From: an uncultured Anaerolineales bacterium | GTDB taxonomy: Bacteria; Chloroflexota; Anaerolineae; Anaerolineales; UBA6663 | Assembly (NCBI GenBank): GCA_937952305.1 | Contig: CALFZO010000024.1 | Coordinates: forward strand, 1-64,000 | DNA: 64,000 bases | Reading direction: 5' to 3' | In this document: piece by piece, positions 33,462 to 44,711 of the stretch | Position numbering within the stretch: position 1 is the stretch's first letter | Layout: every line of letters starts with the position of its first letter | Translations under genes and position numbers: made by a program | The notes under the pieces: model-generated | What the model was told of the DNA's origin: nothing | The model's input: only the letters and a program-made list of their open reading frames with translations | Databases searched by the model: none

Positions 33462-35501
33462 TCACGGACCGGGCCAGGGCAGTTCCAGGGTGTCCTGGCC
33501 GGTCGCCGCGACCGTCAGGCGATCGCCGGCGGGGTAGTGATAGAGCCCAACGACGAGGCGCGTCCCAGTTGCGGGCCCAGCTGGCGATTGGAACGTCTCG
33601 GTGTGCCGCGTCCAATCGCCGGGGCGCCACGCCCGGGCCGGATACCATTCACCGCCCAAGGGCCCGTCGCTTTGCGCCACCACCGTCTCGCCCTCCCGCA
33701 GGTGGACAAAGACGTGTAGATCATCGGCCGGCGGCGCCGCGGCGGACCAGGTCAGGCGGATGCGCACATTCCGGCCGTCGCCATAGACGTCGGCGGCCTG
33801 CAGAATGATCCCGCCGCCATCAGCGGAGGCAAACTCACCCATCGGCGTCGGCGTCGGCTCCGGCAGCGCCTGAGCGGTATACGTCACGGCCAGTGGATAC
33901 GCCGCTGGCTCGTGGTCATTGCGATACAGCGCGCCGACGTCAACTGTGATCAGGGCCGGGCCGGACAGCAGGCCCTGGGCCAGCGGCCACGGGTCACCGG
34001 CGTGCGGCCAGATGACGGCCAGACCGCCGAGTTGGTCAGCCGGCGCCGGCGGGGCCGCGGTCTCCACCACCTGGACCGCCGCCTCCGGCTGGAGCAAAAA
34101 CCGGACCGCCGGGAAGTCCCACAGGCGCCGATCCAGATACACCGGCCGGCCAGGGTTGTTCAGCGCGTACGCGTTGACGGCCTGCGCCAGATCTACCGTA
34201 GCTGCCTGGAAGTACAGCGCCGTATTGGCATCGCGCCCGTAGACGCCGAAGTAATCGTACGCGGTTCGGGCCGCCTGCGCCACGCTCGCCAGCGTGCCGA
34301 TGGCCAGTGCCAGAGCCAGGGCCGGCCCCCGGTAGACGCCCTGGCGCGCCGCCGCCCATTTCCAAGCCGCCTCGAACGCCAGCGCCGGGAAAGCGAAGAC
34401 CAGCGGCAGCGCGCCAATGGCGCGCAGGAAGTGCGGGGCGTCCTGCGAGAAGACGGTCGGCGCCAGCATCGTCCCGGTCCACAGCAGCACCAGGGCGCTG
34501 GCGCCGTCACCGCGTTTCCAGACCCGCTGGAATGCCAGGACGACGCCGGCGTAGAAAGCCACGCCGAGGACCGGATCAAAGACTGGCCGGCCCGGCAGGT
34601 TATGGCGCGCGTTCAGATCGCCGGGGCCGAGGAACATGCCGGCCACGGCCGCCAGGTTGCCGAGCAACGCGGACCAGCCGTTGGGCGTGCCGCCGCCAAA
34701 GACGGCCACCTGCTCTATTCGGCCGAGGTAGATCTGTGGCTCGCGCAGGGCGTACAGCGCCAGCGGGGCTGCCACGACGGCGGCAGGCAAAACAAAAGCC
34801 GACAAGTCCCAGGCCAACGCTGCCGCGGGACCCCCCGGCTTCTCGCCACGTAATCGCCGGGCACTATACCAGAAAACGCCGAAACCGATGAGAGGCAGGG
34901 GGATCAGGCGCGCCGACAGGTAGGTGTAGAAACATAACCCACACAGCGCCCCTGCCAGCGCGATCAGCCAGCGCCGCCGCAACTTGAAACCGGCGGCCGC
35001 AGCAGCGAGCATCAGGGCCGCCAGCGGCGGCAGGGTCGTTGCACGCAGGCCGATACGGCTGAGCGCGACGGCCCAGAAGCTGCCGGCGGCGAGGGCCGCC
35101 ATCAGGAGCGCCACTCGCCGGCCGAACAGGACGCGCCCGAGGACATAGGCTGCCAGGATCTGGAGGACGCCCAGCCCGGCGGCCGGGAGCCGCACGGCCA
35201 GCGGCGTCCGACCGAAGGCGGCGAGGCTGGCCGCCAGCCCGTAGATGAACAGCGGCTCGCGCCCGTTGTTGGCCGGGAAGTACACGGGCCGGGCGCCGGC
35301 CAGGACGTCGAGCGCGTCGAGGGCGTAGTAGGCCTCATCGGTATAGAGGCCGGGCGGCACGCTCTCCAGTCGATAGAAGCGCAGGCCCGCGCCGGCCACG
35401 ACGATAATAGCCAGCAGAGCGCCTTCAACCAGCGCGGACCGTCGCCAGAAGGAGGCGCGCCCGGCGCCGGCCGGCGCCGTCATCACATTCTTTTGGGTCA
35501 T
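33462..35501 (-). CDS. GT39-type dolichyl-phosphate-mannose-like glycosyltransferase
   Basis: 679 residues from ATG 35501; the open frame runs to 35585 but only as spacer. A multi-spanning GT-C membrane enzyme: after one helix (about 20-40) comes the acidic loop LYTDEAYYALDAL, the D-E pair that binds metal and lipid-phosphate sugar, then PANNGREPLFIYGLAA and about ten helices to about residue 420. A periplasmic domain (about 430-679) ends it, with WRPGDWTRHTETF and GLYHYPAGDRL segments similar to the beta repeats of the 27227 protein. It transfers a sugar from a polyprenyl carrier, as PMT/ArnT-like enzymes do. First gene of the minus-strand surface operon. Confidence 0.85.
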   Translation of the reverse strand: MTQKNVMTAPAGAGRASFWRRSALVEGALLAIIVVAGAGLRFYRLESVPPGLYTDEAYYALDALDVLAGARPVYFPANNGREPLFIYGLAASLAAFGRTPLAVRLPAAGLGVLQILAAYVLGRVLFGRRVALLMAALAAGSFWAVALSRIGLRATTLPPLAALMLAAAAAGFKLRRRWLIALAGALCGLCFYTYLSARLIPLPLIGFGVFWYSARRLRGEKPGGPAAALAWDLSAFVLPAAVVAAPLALYALREPQIYLGRIEQVAVFGGGTPNGWSALLGNLAAVAGMFLGPGDLNARHNLPGRPVFDPVLGVAFYAGVVLAFQRVWKRGDGASALVLLWTGTMLAPTVFSQDAPHFLRAIGALPLVFAFPALAFEAAWKWAAARQGVYRGPALALALAIGTLASVAQAARTAYDYFGVYGRDANTALYFQAATVDLAQAVNAYALNNPGRPVYLDRRLWDFPAVRFLLQPEAAVQVVETAAPPAPADQLGGLAVIWPHAGDPWPLAQGLLSGPALITVDVGALYRNDHEPAAYPLAVTYTAQALPEPTPTPMGEFASADGGGIILQAADVYGDGRNVRIRLTWSAAAPPADDLHVFVHLREGETVVAQSDGPLGGEWYPARAWRPGDWTRHTETFQSPAGPATGTRLVVGLYHYPAGDRLTVAATGQDTLELPWPGP

Positions 35502-35585
35502 CGGATTGCCGCCGGCCGCATTGTACCGCGAAGCCGGCCCGGCCCGGCCGTCAGGCGGTGCGGGACCTGCGATTGGTATTCTCAC

Positions 35586-35614
35586 TTTACAGGCCCGGAT
35601 GCGGATGGTAAAAT
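35586..35614 (+). promoter_or_regulatory. Sigma-70-type promoter of the tRNA operon
   Basis: TTTACA at 35586-35591, a 17-base spacer, TAAAAT at 35609-35614; the first tRNA begins 27 bases later. This is a strong match for a stable-RNA promoter. Confidence 0.65.
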
Positions 35615-35641
35615 CAGCCCCGCAAGTGGAGGAGCAGTTGA

Positions 35642-35733
<92 letters not shown>

Positions 35734-35744
35734 TGAAAGCACTC

Positions 35745-35838
35745 GGGGAGGTGCCGGAGCATGGTCGATCGGGAGCGCCTGCTAAGTGCTTGTAGGGGCA
35801 TTAAACCTCTACCGAGGGTTCAAATCCCTCCCTCCCCG
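35745..35838 (+). tRNA. tRNA-Ser (anticodon GCU)
   Basis: The acceptor stem GGGGAGG pairs with CCTCCCC (35831-35837). The anticodon stem AGCGC/GTGCT encloses loop CTGCTAA, anticodon GCT. It has a long variable arm and T-loop GGTTCAAATC. It lies 15 bases after the first tRNA-Ser, in the same transcript. CCA is not encoded. Confidence 0.92.
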
Positions 35839-35869
35839 CCTTTTGTCTGATACAATTACATTGTTGTCT

Positions 35870-35944
35870 GCGCCTGTAGCTCAGTTGGATTAGAGCGTTT
35901 GCTTGCGGAGCAAAAGGCCAGGGGTTCGAATCCCTTCAGGCGCA
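35870..35944 (+). tRNA. tRNA-Arg (anticodon GCG)
   Basis: The acceptor stem GCGCCTG pairs with CAGGCGC (35937-35943). The D-arm is GCTCAGTTGGATTAGAGC, the anticodon stem TTTGC/GCAAA with loop TTGCGGA, anticodon GCG, reading CGC and CGU. T-loop GGTTCGAATC. A G at position 34 is unusual for this Arg box, where most bacteria use ACG edited to inosine. Confidence 0.88.
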
Positions 35945-35951
35945 CAAGAAG

Positions 35952-35982
35952 AAGGCTGGTCTCTGAGAGGACCAGCCTTTTT
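35952..35982 (+). terminator. Rho-independent terminator of the tRNA operon
   Basis: A 10-bp perfect stem, 35952-35961 with 35970-35979 (AAGGCTGGTC and its complement), an 8-base loop and TTTTT at 35978-35982, 7 bases after tRNA-Arg. Confidence 0.88.
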
Positions 35983-36256
35983 CGTTTGCCCAGCCTGAAG
36001 CCGCCGCACTGAGACCCTGGACAGCCCTGCGCAATCGACGGACTTGCCTCGGCGCCGTTTTACTGGCCTTGGCCGAGAGGGCGCCCGGCGGAGCCTCCAG
36101 GTCCACCGCCACCGACTGCCTCCTGCCCTCCCGGGCCGATGCCACTCTCGCAGCGCGCTGGCCGCTGGCTGCTGGAGAATCAGCCATTGCTCACAGCAGC
36201 GGCGCCGCGAACTGCCGCGCCTTCCAATATCGGCGCAGCGATCTTGAAAGTGTGTG
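35983..36256. other. Spacer with no recognised gene
   Basis: GC-rich stretch between the tRNA terminator and the lacI promoter. Small open frames exist on both strands, but none has a ribosome site or a recognisable protein sequence. No RNA gene or repeat was seen. Confidence 0.5.
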
Positions 36257-36284
36257 TTGACAAATCAGGTTTTTGCTATATTCT
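36257..36284 (+). promoter_or_regulatory. Promoter of the LacI regulator gene
   Basis: Perfect TTGACA at 36257-36262, then TATTCT at 36279-36284 after 16 bases (or TATATT at 36277 after 14). The stretch is AT-rich compared with its surroundings and sits directly upstream of the palindromic operator. Confidence 0.55.
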
Positions 36285-36293
36285 GAGATCGCC

Positions 36294-36307
36294 TGGGAGC
36301 GCTCCCA
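36294..36307. promoter_or_regulatory. LacI-family operator
   Basis: TGGGAGCGCTCCCA, a perfect 14-base palindrome with the central CG typical of LacI/CcpA-family operators. It starts 10 bases after the -10 box, over the expected transcription start, so the LacI protein encoded at 36370 probably represses itself and the genes that follow. Confidence 0.7.
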
Positions 36308-36369
36308 AAGCCTGGACTTTTTTGATCGCAATAGCGCTCTGCCCGCCGAAAGAATAGACCGCGCCCTTC

Positions 36370-37401
36370 GTGAATGACGTTATGAATATCGAGGACATCG
36401 CCCGGGCCAGTGGTGTGTCCCGCTCCACCGTGTCCCGGGTCATCAATGATGACCCAAACGTCAGTACCAAGACTCGCGACAGAGTCCTAGAAGTCGTGAA
36501 GCGCCTGAATTACCATCCCCATGCCGCGGCCCGCAGTCTGGCGGCCGGGCGCACCCGCGTCCTGGGCCTCGTGATCCCCATGGGGGTGGCCGCGCTGTTC
36601 AGCGATCCCTATTTCCCGCTGCTGATCCAGGGCGTCTCAGCCGCCTGCAACGCGCGTGACCACTCCATCATGCTCTGGTTGGCGGATCCGGAATATGAGC
36701 GCCGCACGATCCGCCAGATCCTGCACGGCAGTTTCATTGACGGCGTCATCCTGGCTTCGCAACTGAACGACGATCCGATCGGGCATGCGCTCATTGAGGG
36801 CAATTTGCCCTTCATCCACATCGGCCGGCACCCCACCAATGACACGCTCCACTATGTGGACGTGGACAACCTGGCCGGCGCGCAGGAAGCGGTGATGCAC
36901 CTGCTGCGGCTGGGACGGCGGCGTATCGCGACGATCACGGGACCGCAGAACATGATCGCCGGGTTCGACCGTCTGGCCGGCTATGAGGCCGCCCTGCGCC
37001 AACGCGGCTTGCTGGTGGAGCCGGAGCTGATCGCCGACGGCGAGTTCAGTGAGGCGGGCGGCTACGTGGCGATGCGGCGCCTGCTGCCCCACCACCCGGA
37101 CGCGGTGTTCACCGCCAGCGACATGATGGCGTTGGGCGCGCTCCGCGCCATCCGCGAAATCGGCTTGCGTATCCCGGACGAGATCGCCCTGGTTGGGTTC
37201 GACGATATGCCCTTTGCCGCCAATACCACGCCGCCGCTGACCACCATCCGTCAGCCGGTGGCCCGGACTGGCGCGATCGCGGCGGAGACGCTGATCGACC
37301 TGGTGGCCCACCCCCAGCAGCCGCCGCGCCGAATCCTGCTGCCCACGGAATTGGTCATCCGCCAATCGTGTGGCGCGTTGGCCAGCCCTTCGGCTGATTA
37401 G
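36370..37401 (+). CDS. LacI-family transcriptional repressor
   Basis: 343 residues from GTG 36370 (ATG 36382, giving MNIEDIARAS, is equally possible; neither has a clear ribosome site). The N-terminal DNA-binding head is canonical: IEDIARASGVSRSTVSRVIN, then a hinge helix HPHAAARSLAAGRT with the L-A pair that wedges into the central CG of the operator. A periplasmic-binding-protein-like effector domain spans about 62-335 (VLGLVIP, FIDGVILASQL, FTASDMMALGALRAI, ALVGFDDMPFA). It probably senses a mono- or disaccharide released from the sugars imported by the transporter genes downstream. Confidence 0.93.
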   Translation: MNDVMNIEDIARASGVSRSTVSRVINDDPNVSTKTRDRVLEVVKRLNYHPHAAARSLAAGRTRVLGLVIPMGVAALFSDPYFPLLIQGVSAACNARDHSIMLWLADPEYERRTIRQILHGSFIDGVILASQLNDDPIGHALIEGNLPFIHIGRHPTNDTLHYVDVDNLAGAQEAVMHLLRLGRRRIATITGPQNMIAGFDRLAGYEAALRQRGLLVEPELIADGEFSEAGGYVAMRRLLPHHPDAVFTASDMMALGALRAIREIGLRIPDEIALVGFDDMPFAANTTPPLTTIRQPVARTGAIAAETLIDLVAHPQQPPRRILLPTELVIRQSCGALASPSAD

Positions 37402-37501
37402 CCCATCCTGAGGAGGTGACAGTATCGGTTGGACTTACTGATGAAAACCCACGTACCTGTAGTGGTCGCCGTTTGCCCATTCCTTCCCGGAGGAGATTTC
37501 C

Positions 37502-39415
<1,914 letters not shown>

Positions 39416-39429
39416 CCGGCACGGCAGCT

Positions 39430-39466
39430 AAAACAGCCATGGTCCCTCAGACCATGGCTGTTTTTT
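39430..39466 (+). terminator. Terminator between binding-protein and permease genes
   Basis: A 14-bp stem, 39430-39443 with 39451-39464 (AAAACAGCCATGGT and its complement), a 7-base loop and TTTTTT at 39461-39466, 14 bases after the stop codon. Partial read-through would serve the permeases. Confidence 0.85.
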
Positions 39467-39507
39467 CCCGGCCAGGCTCAAGACCGGCTATACTACCCGT
39501 CACAATC

Positions 39508-39543
39508 GCCCGAGGCCATCCGCCTGACGAGGTGGCCTCGGGC
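39508..39543 (+). promoter_or_regulatory. Inverted repeat upstream of the permease genes
   Basis: An 11-bp stem, 39508-39518 with 39533-39543 (GCCCGAGGCCA and its complement), with a 14-base loop and no T-run. A TATACT box lies just upstream at 39489-39494. It may be an mRNA-stabilising hairpin at the 5' end of the downstream transcript. Confidence 0.4.
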
Positions 39544-39614
39544 GGCCGAGACACGCAACCGTTCCGGGCTGAGCGGGAAAGACGACGATCGCGCTTTCTA
39601 AGGAGGAAATGGCG

Positions 39615-40619
39615 GTGAAAGGCTATCGGAAGTATTTCCTCAACAAACTGGCCTGGTTCTTCGTCACGCTCGTCTTTGCCTTTCTGCTCAACTTCATCCT
39701 GCCCCGTCTCATGCCGGGCGACCCGGTCGCCGCCATCGCGGCCCGGCTGGCCCAGGGCATGAGCAACGCCACCGGCGTCCAGGCCATCTACGAGCAGTAC
39801 ACGGAATTATTCGGCACCAACAAGCCCATCATCGAGCAGTTCTTCATCTACATCCAGAACGTGGTTCGGGGCGACTTCGGCTTCTCCTTCAGCCAGTATC
39901 CCCGCAAGGTGGCCGACGTCATCGCCGCCTCGATCGGGTGGACGCTGGCGCTGCAGTTCCCGGCCATCATCGTCGGCTGGGTGATCGGGAACTCCCTCGG
40001 CGCGCTGGCCGCGTACCTGCGCGGAGGTTTCGACAAGGCCCTGCTGCCGGTGAGCATCTTCATCAGCAATCTCCCGCCGTTCGGCATGGCCGTGATCCTG
40101 CTCGTGATCTTCGGGGTTCAGCTGCAATGGTTCCCCACCTCCGGCGGCTACGGGTTTGACTTGATCCCCAGCGTCAGCCGGACGTTCCTCTGGTCGGTCA
40201 TAACCCACTACCAGCTGCCCTTCTGGTCCATCGTGCTGATCGCCATCGGCGGCCAGGCCATCGGCATGCGCTCGATGGCGATTTACGAACTGAACGCCGA
40301 CTACGTGAAGTACAGCCGCTTCCTGGGGATCAAGGACCGCACGATCGTCTGGTACGTATTCCGCAACGCCATGCTGCCCCAGATCACGGGCCTGGCGCTG
40401 GCCATCGGCACGATGGTGGGCGGCGCGCTGGTGGCTGAAATCATCTTCAGCTATCCGGGGCTGGGCACCACCCTGCTCAACGGCATCCTCGGCCAAGACT
40501 ACCCGCTGATCTCGGCGGTCACCCTGATCATCACGCTCATGGCCCTGATCGCCAACTTTCTTATCGAAATCCTGTACGGCTTTCTCGACCCGCGCATCGG
40601 GGCCGCGCAGGCCGACTGA
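39615..40619 (+). CDS. ABC transporter permease, DppB/OppB type
   Basis: 334 residues. GTG 39615 is preferred over ATG 39609 because AGGAGG at 39601-39606 is 8 bases from the GTG but only 2 from the ATG. Six membrane helices: one at about 12-32, then five after the large loop (about 100-320). The family landmarks are FILPRLMPGDPV (about 26-37) and the ATPase-contact EAA loop GIKDRTIVWYVFRNAMLPQITGLALAIG. It forms the transmembrane pore with the 40638 product, for the binding protein at 37502. The next gene begins 18 bases downstream. Confidence 0.92.
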   Translation: MKGYRKYFLNKLAWFFVTLVFAFLLNFILPRLMPGDPVAAIAARLAQGMSNATGVQAIYEQYTELFGTNKPIIEQFFIYIQNVVRGDFGFSFSQYPRKVADVIAASIGWTLALQFPAIIVGWVIGNSLGALAAYLRGGFDKALLPVSIFISNLPPFGMAVILLVIFGVQLQWFPTSGGYGFDLIPSVSRTFLWSVITHYQLPFWSIVLIAIGGQAIGMRSMAIYELNADYVKYSRFLGIKDRTIVWYVFRNAMLPQITGLALAIGTMVGGALVAEIIFSYPGLGTTLLNGILGQDYPLISAVTLIITLMALIANFLIEILYGFLDPRIGAAQAD

Positions 40620-40637
40620 CCGGGGAAAGAGGCTGGC

Positions 40638-41888
40638 ATGCAACACACCCTGCGCCAGATTTTCCGCTCCGGCAAATTCGTGGTCGGTTTCTCGATATTT
40701 GCCGCCATCCTGCTGATCGTCACCATTTATCCGCTGCTCGTCCGTGAATCGCCGCTCACGATCATCGGCCAGGGCACTTTTTTCCCGCCCGGGATCTATG
40801 TGAGCGTTTACGACAGCCTGACGTCTCCGCGCTACACGCTGCAGTTGGACGACGCCGCGGCCAAGCGCCTGGCCAGCCGGCTCAGCGATGACGACCGCCT
40901 GGCCATGAAGGAATGGCTGGTGGGAGCCGGGCTCTTAGAGAGCGAAATCGACACCACGGACACCGCCCGGCTGCTCGGGCTGTGGGAGGCCACTTACGAC
41001 CCCGCCAAGCGGATCCCCGGCCTGACCAACGCCAAACGCAACTACTATGTCCGGCTGGACGCTTCGCTCGACGGGCTGCTCGCCACGGAAGGACTGAGCC
41101 TGGCGACCAAGGACCCGCAAACCGGCGCCCTGATCGAGACCGGCCAGGTCGCACAGACCGATTACGCGAACGTCAGCCAGGTGGCCAACCTCCGGGTGCT
41201 GGCGCTGGGCACCGACAACTTCGGCCGGGACGTGCTGACGGAACTGGTGACTGCCACGGGGGTGTCCCTGCAAATCGGGATCGTCGCCGGCCTCGTGGCC
41301 ACCCTGATCGGCCTGACGCTGGGCTTGCTGGCCGGCTACGTGGGCGGCCTGGTGGACGACGTGATCACGTTCGTCACCAATCTCTTCATCGTCATCCCGT
41401 CCTTTGTGCTGCTGATCCTGATTTCCTTCAGCATCGGCCAGGAACAGCGCGGCGCTTTCACGATCGCCGTGGTGATCGGCCTGACGGGCTGGGTCTGGAC
41501 GGCCCGGGCGGTGCGGGCCCAGGTGATCTCACTGCGCAATCGCGATCACGTCAACCTGTCGAAGTTATCCGGGCACTCCATCTTCCGCATCATCGTGGCC
41601 GACATTCTGCCCTACATCGCCTCGTACGTGGTGATGGCCCTGATCCTGCAGATTTCCTCGGCCATCCTGGCGGAGGCCGGCCTGTCTATCCTGGGGCTGG
41701 GGCCGCGGACGACGGATGTGCCGACGCTGGGCCAGATGATGAACTGGGCCTTTATCTACCAGGCCTATATCTTGGGGAAGTGGTGGGCGTACCTGCCCGC
41801 GCTGGCCGCCATCGCGCTGGTGTCCTTTTCGATGAACCTGATGAACACGGGCCTGGATCAGGTGTTCAACCCGGCCCTCCGGGAATAG
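40638..41888 (+). CDS. ABC transporter permease, DppC/OppC type, with large extracytoplasmic insert
   Basis: 416 residues, about 120 longer than typical DppC. The first helix (about 14-32) is followed by some 155 residues of mostly hydrophilic sequence (about 35-190), far beyond the usual short loop, before the conserved LGTDNFGRDVLTELVTATGVSLQIG. Five helices follow, with the EAA loop SIFRIIVADILPYIASYVVMALI. The insert contains LDDAAAKRLASRLSDDDRLAMKEWL and a Tyr-rich AKRNYYVRLDASLDGLL; it faces outside and may dock the binding protein or cell-wall material. It lies 18 bases after the DppB gene and 9 bases before the ATPase start. Confidence 0.9.
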   Translation: MQHTLRQIFRSGKFVVGFSIFAAILLIVTIYPLLVRESPLTIIGQGTFFPPGIYVSVYDSLTSPRYTLQLDDAAAKRLASRLSDDDRLAMKEWLVGAGLLESEIDTTDTARLLGLWEATYDPAKRIPGLTNAKRNYYVRLDASLDGLLATEGLSLATKDPQTGALIETGQVAQTDYANVSQVANLRVLALGTDNFGRDVLTELVTATGVSLQIGIVAGLVATLIGLTLGLLAGYVGGLVDDVITFVTNLFIVIPSFVLLILISFSIGQEQRGAFTIAVVIGLTGWVWTARAVRAQVISLRNRDHVNLSKLSGHSIFRIIVADILPYIASYVVMALILQISSAILAEAGLSILGLGPRTTDVPTLGQMMNWAFIYQAYILGKWWAYLPALAAIALVSFSMNLMNTGLDQVFNPALRE

Positions 41889-41897
41889 GTGACCGCT

Positions 41898-42915
<1,018 letters not shown>

Positions 42916-42929
<14 letters not shown>

Positions 42930-43728
42930 ACAGATCTGCCTGAGCACGTCCGGGCTCACCAAGATTTTCGGGTTCGGCCGCCGGCAAACGGTCGCGGTCG
43001 ATCACGTCGACCTCAACCTGTATGAGGGCGAAGTCGTGTCGATCGTGGGCGAGTCCGGCAGCGGCAAGACAACGCTGGCCAAGATCCTGCTCGGCCTGAT
43101 CAACGAGACCGCCGGCGACGTGTTTTTCCAGGGTCAGAAGCGCGATATCAGCAGCCACCAGAAGCGCCAGGAGTACTGGCGCAATATCCAGGCGATCTTC
43201 CAGGACCCATTCTCGTCCTACAACATCTTCAACAAGATCGACTCCGTGCTGCTGGACTGCATCAACATGCGCGGCGGGCGCGGGCTGGCGCGGGCGGCCA
43301 AGGTCGAGTTGATGAGAGAGGCCTGCAGCTTCGTCAACCTGAAGTTCGAAGAGCTGACCAACAAGTATCCGTTCGAGCTCTCCGGCGGGCAGATGCAGCG
43401 CCTGATGATCGCGCGCATCTTCCTGCTGAAACCGAAGATCCTGATCGCCGACGAACCCACCTCCATGATCGACGCCTGCTCGCGCGCGACCATCCTGGAC
43501 GAGCTGATGAAGCTGCGGGATGAGATCAAGATGACGATCATCTTCATCACCCATGACATCGGCCTGGCCTACTACGTCTCCGACCAGGTCTACATCATGG
43601 AGCGCGGCAAGATCGTCGAGAGCGGGTCGGCGGATGAGGTGATCCTGCGTCCGCGCGCCGCCTACACGCAGCGCCTGATCAGCGACGTGCCCAAGATCCA
43701 TGAGGAATGGGATCTGTCCACGGTGTAG
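42916..43728 (+). CDS. ABC transporter ATP-binding protein, DppF/OppF type
   Basis: 270 residues. Walker A GESGSGKTT (about 44-52), Q-loop IFQDPFSSYN, signature LSGGQMQR (about 155-162), Walker B ILIADEPTSMID, and H-loop THDIGLA. It lacks the long Cys-containing tail of its partner and ends soon after the H-loop region. Translation is probably coupled to the DppD gene by the 14-base overlap. With it the importer is complete: binding protein, two permeases and two ATPases. Confidence 0.94.
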
Positions 43729-43786
43729 GGCCGGCGCTGCCCCGGCGCCCGGCCGCCAGCCGCGGCCAGCGGTGAGTTGACGCCCT

Positions 43787-44638
43787 TTGATCCCCGGTCA
43801 GACCAACCGCCTCCTCGGCTATCCGCCGGAAGCCCGCCTGCTGATTATCAACGCCGACGACTTCGGGATGTGCCAGGCCGTCAACGCGGCCGTGATCAGC
43901 GCGCTGCAGGCGGGCGTGCTGCGCTCCACCACAGTGATGGTGCCCTGCCCGTGGGCCCGGTCCGCCCTGCGCTTTCTGGCCCGCCACCCCGAGTTCGCCT
44001 TTGGGGTCCATCTCACCGCGATCGCGGAATGGCCAGAGTACCGCTGGGGGCCGGTGCTGGCGCGGGACAAAGTGCCGACGCTGCTCGACGCGGACGGGTG
44101 CTTCTACGATTTTGACCAGATGCCGGAGCTGCTGGCCCGGGCCGCGCTTGACCAACTGGAAGCCGAGTTCCGGGCCCAGATCGAGACCGTGCTGGCGGCC
44201 GGGCTCCAGCCCACCCACCTAGACTGGCATGCGCTGCGTCTCGGCAGCCGGGCCGATATCGCCGCGCTCCTGCTGAAGCTGGCCCGCGAATATGGGCTGG
44301 CGCTCCGGGTCAGAGGCCAAGCCTGGATCGACCAGGTGCAGCGCCTGGACCTGCCGACCAATGACTTCGATTTCCTAGACAGCTACCTGCTGGATCCGGC
44401 CGATAAGGCCGCCCAGTTCGCCGAACTGCTGCGCGCCCTGCCGCCCGGCCTGACGGAGTGGGCGGTTCACCCAGGGCTGGACAGCCCGGAACTGCAGGCC
44501 ATCGAGCCGCACGGCCAGCACATCCGCCAGACGGACTTCGACTTCCTGGTGTCGCCGCAAGCCCGGGAGATTATCCAGGCCGAAGGCATCCACCTGCTTG
44601 ACTACCGCCCCTTGCAGGCGGTCTGGCGGCAACACTGA
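43787..44638 (+). CDS. YdjC/ChbG-family carbohydrate deacetylase
   Basis: 283 residues, start TTG 43787 with GGTGAG about 10 bases upstream; no in-frame start with a better ribosome site exists. The family signature NADDFGMC (about 23-30) supplies the metal-binding Asp; further ligands appear in FGVHLT (about 72-77) and PTHLDWHALR (about 144-153), with WAVHPG later. ChbG-type enzymes remove an acetyl group from mono- or di-N-acetylated chito-oligosaccharides. This suggests that the locus also handles N-acetylated or acetylated sugars, or that the enzyme deacetylates substituted mannan; the exact substrate is not given by sequence. Confidence 0.85.
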   Translation: MIPGQTNRLLGYPPEARLLIINADDFGMCQAVNAAVISALQAGVLRSTTVMVPCPWARSALRFLARHPEFAFGVHLTAIAEWPEYRWGPVLARDKVPTLLDADGCFYDFDQMPELLARAALDQLEAEFRAQIETVLAAGLQPTHLDWHALRLGSRADIAALLLKLAREYGLALRVRGQAWIDQVQRLDLPTNDFDFLDSYLLDPADKAAQFAELLRALPPGLTEWAVHPGLDSPELQAIEPHGQHIRQTDFDFLVSPQAREIIQAEGIHLLDYRPLQAVWRQH

Positions 44639-44711
44639 TTTCGCCGGAACGCACCAGGCCCCGGCCCGCCGCGGCGCCTGGCCGCGCTTCGCTGTTGGGA
44701 GACACCCTTCT

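Noticed and set aside
36044..36260. Small open frames between the tRNA operon and lacI
   Set aside because: No ribosome site, no plausible protein sequence, and they overlap each other in several frames.
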